Shown one piece after another: positions 32,621-40,679 of a stretch of 64,000 nucleotides of DNA (the first letter of the stretch is position 1; each line of letters opens with the position of its first letter). The stretch lies in assembly GCA_016125185.1 (NCBI GenBank), contig WGMG01000006.1, positions 434,001-498,000 of the forward strand, given 5' to 3'. The notes under the pieces were generated by a model. That model saw only the letters and a list, made by a program, of their open reading frames with translations, had not been told where the DNA came from and made no database searches. The DNA comes from Armatimonadota bacterium (GTDB taxonomy: Bacteria; Armatimonadota; Fimbriimonadia; Fimbriimonadales; Fimbriimonadaceae). A program made the position numbers and the translations under genes.

Positions 32621-32929
32621 ATGGTTATGGACGGCGAAGTCCATCGCGACGACCCTGGGCCTTGGATTTGCCCCGAATGCGGCACGTTGAACAGCCATTG
32701 GGCTTGCGACCAGTGCTTTGGGCCAAAGCCGTGTCACCTTCCCCTTACCTATAGCTCTAGCAGTTACTTCCGCATCATGCTTGGGCCCCGTGGCCTCCTT
32801 GCCTTGCCGGTTGCGTTTGCCGCGTTTGCCCTGCTGGTCTGTATTCTAAATTCCTCGCTGGTTGGGCTCGAGCGCTGGGAGATGCGAAAGGAGCTTTCGA
32901 CTTACTATCCCCACAAAATGCACCGATAG
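32621..32929 (+). CDS. Zinc-ribbon protein with membrane helix, paralogue
   Basis: 102 aa (an ATG six bases further in is also possible). Four cysteines in PWICPECGTLNSHWACDQCFGPKP, then a Ser/Tyr linker and one strong helix (GLLALPVAFAAFALLVCIL), ending in a basic tail. Same plan as the protein at 31523-31798, with sequence similarity limited to the zinc-ribbon region. Lies just upstream of the ArsR-controlled operon but reads through a separate promoter region. Function unknown. Confidence 0.6.
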   Translation: MVMDGEVHRDDPGPWICPECGTLNSHWACDQCFGPKPCHLPLTYSSSSYFRIMLGPRGLLALPVAFAAFALLVCILNSSLVGLERWEMRKELSTYYPHKMHR

Positions 32930-32930
32930 G

Positions 32931-32977
32931 GTTGCATATTCTTGGAAAGTGCGATATTATGCAACTGTAAGGTTGCA
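32931..32977 (+). promoter_or_regulatory. Promoter with triple GTTGCA operator (ArsR-type autoregulation)
   Basis: -35 TTGCAT (32932-32937), 17-bp spacer, -10 TATTAT (32955-32960). Three GTTGCA half-sites overlap it: GTTGCATA at 32931-32938, its complement TATGCAAC at 32958-32965, and GTTGCA at 32972-32977; the last two form TGCAAC-N6-GTTGCA. The half-sites therefore cover the -35, the -10 and the start region. The ArsR-family gene two places downstream is the obvious candidate binder. The leader is only about 14 nt. Confidence 0.65.
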
Positions 32978-32980
32978 GAT

Positions 32981-33892
32981 ATGACTACCGTCGCTTCAGA
33001 GAATGAGATTCGCAGTGAGCTGATGCTCAAGGCTCCCCAGGAAAAGGTTTGGTGGGCGCTCACCACTCAAGCCGGTTGGACCGGCTGGTTCAGTTCGGGT
33101 GTCGAGGGTACATTTGCCGTTGGCGAGACCCTCAAATTGGACTTCGGTCCGTATGGCGACGCCTTCGCCCGAGTGGTGGAGATGGACCCGATGACCTCGT
33201 TCGCCTACCAATGGCATGCAGGCGATGGATCGGAGATCGGCACTTTTCCCGAATCCGAACTGACGACGGTGCGCTTTACCCTTGAGCCAGTGTCTGAGGG
33301 AACGAAACTCCTGATGGTTGAGTCTGGATTTGCCAACATTCCAAGCGACCGACGCTTCAGCGCGCTTGAATCCAACACGAGCGGATGGAAGTCCGAACTG
33401 GCCAAGATGGCGCCGTGGGTGGAGCGAGACGAGCATCAGCCGAAAGCTCCGTACGACATTTATCGCGAGCGGTTCGTCAAGGTTCCGATCCAGAAGGCTT
33501 GGGACGCGGTGGCGACGCCCGAAGGGCTGAAGAGCTGGTTCGTGAAGGACGTCGAAGGCGATATGAGCGTAGGTACGATGACGATTTTCCACTTCCAGAC
33601 GTGCGCGAGCGGTCCGGTCAAGGTGATCGAGCGAGACGAGCCGAATACGATTTCGTGGCTGTGGCACCCAGGTGAGAAGGACGGTTGCACGTGGGACAAG
33701 TATCCTGAAGACCAGACGACGACCGTGAAGTTCACGTTCACCGAGAAGAACGGCGGGACGGAGATCGTGGTGATCGAATCCGGTTTTGACAACATCCCCG
33801 AGGAGCGCCGCATGATGGCCCTTGGCCTGAACAAGGGAGGTTGGAGCACGGTGATGGACTGGCTTCGCGACTACCTGACAGGAAAAGTATGA
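32981..33892 (+). CDS. Two-domain SRPBCC (AHSA1-like) protein
   Basis: 303 aa from the ATG 32981 just after the operator. Two tandem AHSA1/SRPBCC domains, at about residues 10-140 and 150-290, each with the pattern [V/A]P.EKVW.A[L/V]TT..G...WF, then EMDP....YQWHAG / ERDEPNTISWLWHPG and TTV.FT. SRPBCC domains enclose hydrophobic ligands or bind partners such as Hsp90 activators. Encoded with an ArsR regulator with ATGA overlap, the usual arrangement in which the regulator's gene controls its own operon. Ligand unknown. Confidence 0.85.
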   Translation: MTTVASENEIRSELMLKAPQEKVWWALTTQAGWTGWFSSGVEGTFAVGETLKLDFGPYGDAFARVVEMDPMTSFAYQWHAGDGSEIGTFPESELTTVRFTLEPVSEGTKLLMVESGFANIPSDRRFSALESNTSGWKSELAKMAPWVERDEHQPKAPYDIYRERFVKVPIQKAWDAVATPEGLKSWFVKDVEGDMSVGTMTIFHFQTCASGPVKVIERDEPNTISWLWHPGEKDGCTWDKYPEDQTTTVKFTFTEKNGGTEIVVIESGFDNIPEERRMMALGLNKGGWSTVMDWLRDYLTGKV

Positions 33893-34206
33893 GCGCGCAA
33901 CGATCGGAAATCTATCAGGCCTTGGGCGACCCGGCCCGCCTCACGATGATCGAGCGGCTGGGCGACCAGGGCCCCATGACCACGATGAAGCTGGTGGAGG
34001 GGCTTGGCATGTCGCGCCAAGCCGCCACCAAGCACCTGCTGGTGCTGGAAAACGTGGGACTGGTGTCGAGCACGGCCAAGGGTAGGGAAGTCATTCGCGA
34101 GTTGCGTCTGGAGGTTCTGGACGATGCGGCAAGCTGGCTGTCGGCCCGAGCCCGGGCGTGGGATCGCAAGCTGGGCGCGTTGCAGAAGTTCTTGGAAGAA
34201 GGCTAG
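33889..34206 (+). CDS. ArsR-family transcriptional regulator
   Basis: 105 aa from ATG 33889, overlapping the SRPBCC stop (ATGA). Winged helix with AQRSEIYQALGDPARLTMIERLG at the N-terminus, the recognition helix MSRQAATKHLLVLENVGLV and a wing STAKGREVIRELR. No Cys metal site is visible in the DNA-binding helix, so the effector is probably a small molecule handled by the SRPBCC protein rather than a metal. The GTTGCA palindrome upstream of the operon is a likely operator. It ends in a 4-bp convergent overlap with the ATPase gene. Confidence 0.88.
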   Translation: MSAQRSEIYQALGDPARLTMIERLGDQGPMTTMKLVEGLGMSRQAATKHLLVLENVGLVSSTAKGREVIRELRLEVLDDAASWLSARARAWDRKLGALQKFLEEG

Positions 34207-35054
34207 TCGGCGAGAAGGCGGTCGAGGAAGGCCTTCGGGCTCTTCAGGAACGCCCAATAGGTTCGATAGAGGTCGGTGTCTTCATACTCGACCTCTTCGA
34301 TACCGTCGCCGGTGAGTTGAAGAATTTTCGCGCCGGGGATGGAGAGAAGGATCGGCGAGTGCGTGGCCATGAATATCTGACAGCCCTTCTTGTAGGCGAG
34401 GTCGTGCATCAGTTTGACGGCGGCTAGCTGGCGGTTGGGGCTGAGGGCGGCTTCGGGTTCGTCGAGGATGTAGAGTCCGTTGGGTCGGAATTCGCTGAGT
34501 TGGGCGAAGAAGCTTTCGCCGTGGGACATTTGGTGCATGGGAGCATTCGCATACTTGTCCCGACGACGGTAGAGATGGGGATCTGGGCCAATGTAGGTTC
34601 CGTCTTCCTTTCGAAGGTCAGGGTTTTCAAAGAGCTCGTCGTAGGCAAAATCATCTGCTGCAAACGCCGACTCTGTAAACACGTTGTACATCGTTTCGGC
34701 CCGCAGAAAGAAGCAGTAGCCTTCCCGCGCCAGAGGATTTCTGTTGGGAACGATGAAGTCCCACAGCATGGAGTGAGTGGATGCCGTCGAGAAATTCATG
34801 CCCTTCGCCCCGCCTTCGGGATTCATGCCAAGCATGGCCGCGAGACCTTCGATGATGGTCGATTTGCCGGTTCCGTTTTCGCCGACGAAAATCGTGACCG
34901 GGTTCTGAAGCTTTTGCTTGGGAAGGGCGAGGACGGCAGGAAGATTGAAAGGGTAGCGGTCCCAATCGATGGCTTCTTCTTCCACAAAGCGAACGGATCG
35001 AATGAATCCGCCGTCTTGCGGTGGTCCCTCGCTGTAAGTCGCCTTTCTCGCCAT
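34203..35054 (-). CDS. AAA-type ATPase, SMC/ABC-like (COG3910 type)
   Basis: 283 aa. Walker A FVGENGTGKSTIIEG at about residues 57-71, signature motif MSHGESFFAQL, Walker B NGLYILDEPEAALS, then an H-loop region ATHSPILLSIPGAKIL. Resembles single-domain ABC/SMC-like ATPases of the COG3910 group with little inserted coiled coil. Often linked to nucleic-acid or defence functions, but nothing next to it suggests a specific job. The stop overlaps the ArsR stop by 4 bp. Start MARKATYSEG has no strong ribosome site. Confidence 0.85.
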   Translation of the reverse strand: MARKATYSEGPPQDGGFIRSVRFVEEEAIDWDRYPFNLPAVLALPKQKLQNPVTIFVGENGTGKSTIIEGLAAMLGMNPEGGAKGMNFSTASTHSMLWDFIVPNRNPLAREGYCFFLRAETMYNVFTESAFAADDFAYDELFENPDLRKEDGTYIGPDPHLYRRRDKYANAPMHQMSHGESFFAQLSEFRPNGLYILDEPEAALSPNRQLAAVKLMHDLAYKKGCQIFMATHSPILLSIPGAKILQLTGDGIEEVEYEDTDLYRTYWAFLKSPKAFLDRLLAD

Positions 35055-35167
35055 CTTGCCGCCAAGATTATCTCAATCTGTAAGAAATGAAGATGAGATG
35101 AAGACATCAAATGATTTCCAAATAAGACCCCGGCACAATTGGCCTAACTCAAACGGAGAGTGTTGCG

Positions 35168-36448
35168 ATGAAAAGCGAACGAACCAATCCAGTAGGCATA
35201 GCCGCCGTCCTGATCTCGGCCGGCTTCATCATCAACTGCGGTGGCGGCGGGGTGGCGGTAAGCGGCGCTTCGACCGCGACTTCGGCGACAAGTACGGGCA
35301 CGACCTCGACAACGGGCACCACCGGAACCTCTTCGACCACCAGTACGACAAGTACGACAGGCTCGACCTCAAGCACGACGAGTACCACAGGTTCCACATC
35401 GAGCTCGACAACTGGTTCGACCTCCACCACTTCTACAACAGGTTCGACCACCGGTAGTACCACGACTGGCTCGACGACAACGGGATCTACTTCGACGACG
35501 AGCACCACCGGCTCGACCACGTCCACGACGGGGAGTACGACCACTGGCTCGACAACCACTGGTTCGACAACTTCGACCACGACAGGCTCTACTTCGACCA
35601 CCTCGACGACAGGCTCGACCACAAGCACCACATCAACGACCGGTACCACCGGGACTACGGGCACCACCGGAACGAGCGGCACGACGGGCGGCGGGCTGAC
35701 CGGCTCGACGGGCAACACGGTTTCCATCACCACCGACAGTCTGTATCGATACATCGTCGGCAACGGCCTGCCGGGACATGCTACCGGCACCTTCCCCAAT
35801 GCCCACTGCCCGAACACGATTTCGGCCCAAAGCTATAACTTTAAGGCGTACAAGAACCCGAGCCCGGCGGCGACCTCGACCAATATTGCGCTCGGCAAAA
35901 AGCCTGGCGTGGTCCGCAACAGCGTCCCGCTGGACCCGCTCGCCAACGAGTTTTGGAACAACAATCAGAACAGCGGATGGCAGTACGACCCGCTGGGTGG
36001 CGGGATCAACCTCGGCGTCGATTTCAACTACGCCCACGTCCAGCCGAACGGCGCGTACCACTATCACGGGCTGCCTACGTCGATCCTGACCATGCTGGAC
36101 TACACCAATCAGATGGCGCTAGTGGGTTGGGCGGCAGACGGCTATCCGATTTATGGACCTTACTGCTACACCAACCCGAATGATCCTAACAGCGGGCTGA
36201 CCAAGATGAAGGCAAGCTACAAGCTGAAGACCGGCATGCGGCCATCGGGCCCAGGAGGAGTCTACGACGGCACATTCGAGCAGGACTGGCAGTACGTGCA
36301 GGGATATGGCGACCTGGATTCGGGCAACGGTCGCACCGGCGTCACGCCCGAGTTTCCCGGCGGAACCTACTATTACGTGCTGACCAGCGAGTACCCATAC
36401 ATTCCGCGTGTGCTGAAGGGCACGCCCGACCACTCGTTCGGATTCTGA
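35168..36448 (+). CDS. Lipoprotein with Thr/Ser-rich repeat region and YHYH domain
   Basis: 426 aa. Lipobox F-I-I-N-C near residue 23. Residues ~35-185 are almost entirely T, S and G in repeats of GSTTGS and TSTTGST type, encoded by GC-rich triplet repeats that could slip. The C-terminal ~230 residues are a YHYH domain: NSVPLDPLANEFWNN, PNGAYHYHGLP, ALVGWAADGYPIYGPYCY, DGTFEQDW. In family members the His/Tyr-rich core resembles a metal-binding or peptidase-like fold, not proven. The ribosome site GGAGAG is upstream of ATG. The next gene starts 2 bp later. Confidence 0.8.
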   Translation: MKSERTNPVGIAAVLISAGFIINCGGGGVAVSGASTATSATSTGTTSTTGTTGTSSTTSTTSTTGSTSSTTSTTGSTSSSTTGSTSTTSTTGSTTGSTTTGSTTTGSTSTTSTTGSTTSTTGSTTTGSTTTGSTTSTTTGSTSTTSTTGSTTSTTSTTGTTGTTGTTGTSGTTGGGLTGSTGNTVSITTDSLYRYIVGNGLPGHATGTFPNAHCPNTISAQSYNFKAYKNPSPAATSTNIALGKKPGVVRNSVPLDPLANEFWNNNQNSGWQYDPLGGGINLGVDFNYAHVQPNGAYHYHGLPTSILTMLDYTNQMALVGWAADGYPIYGPYCYTNPNDPNSGLTKMKASYKLKTGMRPSGPGGVYDGTFEQDWQYVQGYGDLDSGNGRTGVTPEFPGGTYYYVLTSEYPYIPRVLKGTPDHSFGF

Positions 36449-36450
36449 CC

Positions 36451-36969
36451 ATGAAACATCTTCTTTCTTTGGTGGCCCTAGGGTTGGTGGCTACGAGCCA
36501 GGCGCACGACCTGTTGGCGGATACGGTTCGCGTTGTCATCACGGACAACGGAACGTTTGTCTCGGTGGGTTTGCATCGGGGTGACAAGTTGGTGGGCGAC
36601 CTCGACGCGCAGATTCGTAGCCGGTTGAAGCTGAGGCAAGGGGGAACGCTGATGACATTTGGCAAGCCGACGATCATGCCGAGCAGGGCCGACGACATGG
36701 TGTATTGGCAGGCACCGGCTACGAACTCGGGCACGGGTGGGTACTCGCTGGATGATCGGATTCGGCCCGAAGTCCAGGGGATGCCGACGGCCTTGGTCGT
36801 TTTTCGCGACGGTGTGTTGGTGGATCAGCACTTGTATTCTGCGTCGGCGGCTAAGCCGCCGACCGAGCAGAAAAGTCCGATTTGGCTCATTGGAGTCGGC
36901 GCTCTTTTAGTGGGTGCATGTGGGGTAGGAGCGGTTCGCTCCTGGCGCTCGTCTAGCCGTTCGGGCTAG
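36451..36969 (+). CDS. Signal-peptide protein with C-terminal membrane helix, partner of YHYH gene
   Basis: 172 aa, 2 bp after the YHYH gene. Signal peptide MKHLLSLVALGLVATSQA ending before HDLLADTVRV; a ~120-residue beta domain; a C-terminal helix SPIWLIGVGALLVGACGVGA and basic tail. The A-H-D start after cleavage recalls N-termini of copper- or metal-handling periplasmic proteins, where a free N-terminal His can bind a metal, but this is only suggestive. The YHYH lipoprotein and this protein would both face the periplasm. Family not recognised. Confidence 0.6.
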   Translation: MKHLLSLVALGLVATSQAHDLLADTVRVVITDNGTFVSVGLHRGDKLVGDLDAQIRSRLKLRQGGTLMTFGKPTIMPSRADDMVYWQAPATNSGTGGYSLDDRIRPEVQGMPTALVVFRDGVLVDQHLYSASAAKPPTEQKSPIWLIGVGALLVGACGVGAVRSWRSSSRSG

Positions 36970-37402
36970 GAAAGGTTTGTCGAAAAGAGAATGCAGTTGG
37001 GGTTTCGCCATGCGCGAACAGGTGCTCGAGCCGGGATTGGCCTTCCTCAAGGGTGGGTCGGTGCCCGGCCTCGACCCACCAAAGGGCGAGGTGCGCCTCG
37101 TCCATTTTGTCGAACCATTGCTTGCGGTCGAACATGACATCCTTGTGTGCGCTTCGGTACACGTAGTCCATCAGGTGCTCGACGCTCTCCCAAACCGACA
37201 TGTTGACGAGGATGGTGGTTCCAAACGTGCGGTAGCTGGTGGCGTCGCCGAGTTCATCTTGGAGTCGCCAGACAAAGCCGGGGCTGCTGTCGGCGATGCT
37301 GTTGATCTCGGCGATTTGTTCGACGAACGACCGCATGGTTGGGTGGTGGAGCGGCGCCTTCATCTGGGCGATGTTTATTTGGGCCAAGTGGTAGTCGGGC
37401 AT
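36953..37402 (-). CDS. DUF3291 family protein
   Basis: 149 aa: HLAQINIAQMKAPLHHPTMRSFVEQIAEINSIADSSPGFVWRLQDE is the DUF3291 signature, followed by NMSVWESVEHLMDYVYRSAHKDVM and HLALWWVEAGHRPTLEEG. This is a ferredoxin-like fold related to stress-response dimeric alpha-beta barrels; enzymatic role unproven. Its 3' end overlaps the convergent gene by 17 bp. Confidence 0.85.
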   Translation of the reverse strand: MPDYHLAQINIAQMKAPLHHPTMRSFVEQIAEINSIADSSPGFVWRLQDELGDATSYRTFGTTILVNMSVWESVEHLMDYVYRSAHKDVMFDRKQWFDKMDEAHLALWWVEAGHRPTLEEGQSRLEHLFAHGETPTAFSFRQTFPSPNG

Positions 37403-37452
37403 GTTTCTCCTAGTTTATGCAACTTGCGAGATATCATAGAGGACGATCTTCA

Positions 37453-38316
37453 ATGATCATCTACTCGCCCGTCATCATCCTTTTTGGCATTGTCCTGGAC
37501 TTGCTTGCTTTCGTTGTCCACCGGATCACGGGGTTTCCACTACAAGGAGCGCCACTCACGTCCCTCATGTTCGGATTTTGGGTGATGAGTGTTGTCTTCA
37601 AGACGCAGATAGTAGGACGAACCCTGGAATCGTCGGTTCCACCTGAGGTGCAGGCCTTATTTGACGATTTGGTACTTCGATATGGATTGAAGGATATGTC
37701 GCTAAAGGTTACTTCCAACAAAAAACCTTCGGGAATGCTTTTGAGGCAGGTTGTGTATTTGCCGAAGGGAGCGATCGAGCAGCTTTCGTCCGATGGGATC
37801 GCATGGATACTAGCGCATGAGTTGGCTCATCAAAAGTTCTTTGCTTTCAAGCCAGGACCTCAAAAGAAAATGTCCCGTTCGATGACTTGGTTGACCGTAT
37901 TCTTGCTTCTTGTTTGCCTAATTGTGCTTCGCCTGAAGATGCCTTGGTATGGCTATGCGTTGTGCGCGCCGGTATTTATTCCGATTGCTATCGGATTGGG
38001 TCGAAAGGACAATGCGGTTTCGGCCCAAGGATGGGATATGGAACTAGCCTGTGACTACATCGCCATGGAAGTTCTAGGGAGCGCGAAGGGGGCTGAGGAA
38101 GTGCTCCAAGTACTCACTCGACCTTCTAAATTTGGCGCCTGGTTCTTGGGGCATCCTATGATCGAGGCTCGAATGAAGCAGGCGGTTGACTTTGCGAATG
38201 GCGTCGAGAGAACACCGTACGAGACCGCTTTTGTGGAGACCGGCACTGGGCAGATTCTGGAGGAATTAGAGAGTAGTCGAAAACTTCCGACCTCAAGTAA
38301 TCTAGCGACACAATGA
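37453..38316 (+). CDS. M48-family membrane metalloprotease
   Basis: 287 aa from ATG 37453. Zinc motif HELAH (His122, Glu123, His126 in AWILAHELAHQKFF) and the downstream ligand Glu in MELACDYIAMEVLG, the M48 arrangement. Two N-terminal helices and two more near residues 145-185. Shorter than HtpX. Such proteases remove damaged membrane proteins. The start codon of the ADP-ribosylglycohydrolase overlaps its stop (ATGA), so the two are coupled. Confidence 0.82.
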   Translation: MIIYSPVIILFGIVLDLLAFVVHRITGFPLQGAPLTSLMFGFWVMSVVFKTQIVGRTLESSVPPEVQALFDDLVLRYGLKDMSLKVTSNKKPSGMLLRQVVYLPKGAIEQLSSDGIAWILAHELAHQKFFAFKPGPQKKMSRSMTWLTVFLLLVCLIVLRLKMPWYGYALCAPVFIPIAIGLGRKDNAVSAQGWDMELACDYIAMEVLGSAKGAEEVLQVLTRPSKFGAWFLGHPMIEARMKQAVDFANGVERTPYETAFVETGTGQILEELESSRKLPTSSNLATQ

Positions 38317-39707
38317 CGAACGACGACGTGGTCGGTCAGTGGATGCTGAAGCAGATTTGGCTGGAGGGTGCCGATCCCGAGGTCGAATGGACGCAGGCCA
38401 AGGAAGAAGGTCGTGATGTGGCGAACCTGGAGTCCGACTTTGAGGCGGTGATCGCCGCCGGTCGAGAGGGCGAGCGCGATACGGCTTGGTTTTGGCGGGC
38501 CGCCGAGCTTTGCGACGAGGTTCAGGCATCGCCCGAGGCGGAAGGATATGCTTACGTCGAGCCGAGCGATCTCGATGGTATCCGGGCTGCATCCGACCAA
38601 ATTCCGGTTCCGGCGTTCACTGGCGACGGTGACGAACTGCTTCGCCGCCTGCACGGCGGGCTTTTGGGGCGCATCTGCGGGTGCATCTTGGGCAAGCCGT
38701 TCGAAGGGTGGAAGCGGCACGAGATTCAGGTCTGGAACGAGGAAACGGGCAACTGGCCGCTGGCGAACTACGTTGCCACGCCGACGCCGGACCAACTTGC
38801 GAGGATCGAAGCTCGCGGCGGGCGAACGAAGCTCGGCTGGGCCGAGAACTGGACCCGCGATCGCCTGGACGGGGCCGTCGAGGACGACGATATCAACTAC
38901 ACTATCGCGGGGTTCGATATCGTGCGCAAGTATGGACCGGATTTTCGACCCGTCGATGTGGCCGAGTACTGGTGCGCCAACTTGCCGCTCTTCATGATGT
39001 GTACGGCTGAGCGAGTTGCGTATCGGAACTTCACGATGAGCATTTTGCCACCGGAGAGCGCTGCGCACCGAAACCCCTATCGTGAATGGATCGGCGCGCA
39101 GATTCGGGCGGACTCGTTTGGCTACTTAAACCCGGGCCATCCTGGCCGTGCGGCCGAATGGGCTTGGCGCGACGCCTCGATTAGCCACATCAAGAACGGA
39201 ATTTACGGCGAGATGTGGGTGGCGGCGATGCTCGCTACCGCGTATGTCGAAAGCGACTTTCGCGTCATTATCGAGAAGGGGCTGTCGTATGTGCCCTCGA
39301 TGTCGCGACTGCACGAGGGGGTCGTGACAATTTTGAATCTGCATAGGGAAGGAAAGTCGTATGAGGAGGCGGTGGCGGCGGTGCACGCACGCTGGAATGA
39401 GGGCAAGGCGCACGACTGGTGCCACACGGTCTCGAACGCTCAATTGGTGGCGATCGCTTTGTTGTATGGCGAGAACGACTATTCGAAGACGATTTATCGA
39501 GCGGTGATGCCGGGGTTCGATACTGACTGCAACGGGGCTACGGCGGGTTCAGTGTGGGGCATTGTCAATGGTGTGGATGCCATCCCCGACGTCTGGGCAA
39601 AGCCGATCCGCGATCTGGCGCGGAGTCATTTGCTGAACTATCGCGAGATAGAGATTTCTGATCTAGCAGGGAGGATGGTTGAATTGGCAAACCGGTGCCT
39701 AACTTGA
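38313..39707 (+). CDS. ADP-ribosylglycohydrolase family protein
   Basis: 464 aa. The family removes ADP-ribose from proteins or cleaves related ADP-ribosyl compounds. Magnesium-binding motifs: DAVEDDDINYT-like segment (AVEDDDINYTIAGFD) and GFDTDCNGATAGSVWG near the C-terminus; GLLGRICGCILGKP opens the core. The ~110-residue N-terminus (DDVVGQWMLKQIWLEGADPE) is an extra region absent from short members. Coupled to the M48 protease. Ends 9 bp into the convergent lipoprotein gene. Substrate not determinable. Confidence 0.85.
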   Translation: MTNDDVVGQWMLKQIWLEGADPEVEWTQAKEEGRDVANLESDFEAVIAAGREGERDTAWFWRAAELCDEVQASPEAEGYAYVEPSDLDGIRAASDQIPVPAFTGDGDELLRRLHGGLLGRICGCILGKPFEGWKRHEIQVWNEETGNWPLANYVATPTPDQLARIEARGGRTKLGWAENWTRDRLDGAVEDDDINYTIAGFDIVRKYGPDFRPVDVAEYWCANLPLFMMCTAERVAYRNFTMSILPPESAAHRNPYREWIGAQIRADSFGYLNPGHPGRAAEWAWRDASISHIKNGIYGEMWVAAMLATAYVESDFRVIIEKGLSYVPSMSRLHEGVVTILNLHREGKSYEEAVAAVHARWNEGKAHDWCHTVSNAQLVAIALLYGENDYSKTIYRAVMPGFDTDCNGATAGSVWGIVNGVDAIPDVWAKPIRDLARSHLLNYREIEISDLAGRMVELANRCLT

Positions 39708-40175
39708 AGGCATTTGCTCACGAATTTCAAGGATTTTCGGAAAGTCCGCGGCGGCCGAGGAATAGTGCAACCCTTGCAAAAGATGCGGTACTTCGGTGGA
39801 AGGATCAGCTTCAATGACTACGGCCGAAGCATTCTCAATCGGCTTGATTGCTTTGTTCTCCCACGCATGGACCTGAAAAAGTACCGAGGTACCTGGAGGA
39901 ACCACGGCCCAGTCGGAGTCTAACTGGAGGCGGACTTTTGGGTAGTCGGAATACGATGACTGATCCTCGGTCTTCTTTCGTACAACATAGTCGAATGGGT
40001 ACGTGTCCAGAACAACCGGCGCCTCGTGCGCATTCGTATATAGGATGTTGACTTCACCCTTCGATCCCAGAAAAGCGTAGACCGCTTCCGTATGTAAATC
40101 AGCTCTGGGTTTCTTCTTTAGTTCCGGACCGCAACTCACCATCAATGCACAAGTAAGCAGAACTAATCCTTTCAC
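39699..40175 (-). CDS. Lipoprotein, hypothetical
   Basis: 158 aa from GTG at 40175, giving MKGLVLLTCALMVSCG, a normal lipoprotein signal with Cys at about residue 15. The frame opens further upstream to 40295 but without a hydrophobic start. Mature part AVYAFLGSKGEVNILYTNAHEAPVVLDTYPFDYVV is beta-rich with an immunoglobulin-like feel. No family recognised. 3' overlap of 9 bp with the ADP-ribosylglycohydrolase. Confidence 0.6.
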   Translation of the reverse strand: MKGLVLLTCALMVSCGPELKKKPRADLHTEAVYAFLGSKGEVNILYTNAHEAPVVLDTYPFDYVVRKKTEDQSSYSDYPKVRLQLDSDWAVVPPGTSVLFQVHAWENKAIKPIENASAVVIEADPSTEVPHLLQGLHYSSAAADFPKILEIREQMPSS

Positions 40176-40317
40176 GTTTCTTTGACCGCCTAGTTTGGGC
40201 CGCGAGGGCGCACTAGAGCCCATACTCGTTATTCTACGCCACAGATATTTGAGACATGTTAAACTCCCTGGGCATCCTGGTAGACACGCGGCCACTTAGG
40301 CTGTGAACTCCACTGAG

Positions 40318-40608
40318 TTAGACCGACACCGGTCTTTCGTAATCGAGGTTCTTCCACTCCGAAATCGGCTGGTTGTCGATGAGGAGATTGGGTTTCGGGA
40401 GAAAGCCGACGAAGCACTCTTCGATGCCGAGTTCGATTGCAGATTCGCGAGCATAGTCGGCTCCGCCGGAGCTCCAAAGGTAGAGCGTCGAGCCCTTGCC
40501 GTGCAGTTCGCGAACACGGGCGACCATTCTCGGAATTGGGATGCGCTTCGCCCCTGCGGTTCGGACGAGCGTGTCGTCGACGTCGATGAAGGCAATGACC
40601 TTGCTCAT
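40318..40608 (-). CDS. Small HAD-like hydrolase
   Basis: 96 aa; IAFIDVDDTLVR has the HAD motif DxD (Asp9 nucleophile, Asp11), LYLWSSGGADYARESA covers motif II, and KPNLLIDNQP motif IV. No cap domain and very short, as in minimal HAD enzymes. Catalysis plausible but unproven. Flanked by a 142-bp gap to 40175. Confidence 0.75.
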   Translation of the reverse strand: MSKVIAFIDVDDTLVRTAGAKRIPIPRMVARVRELHGKGSTLYLWSSGGADYARESAIELGIEECFVGFLPKPNLLIDNQPISEWKNLDYERPVSV

Positions 40609-40679
40609 TTGCTAAGGCTAGTATGGAGCAAGATAGTTGTTCTCGACACTCCATTGCTAGGTGCCGAGAACCATCGCAA

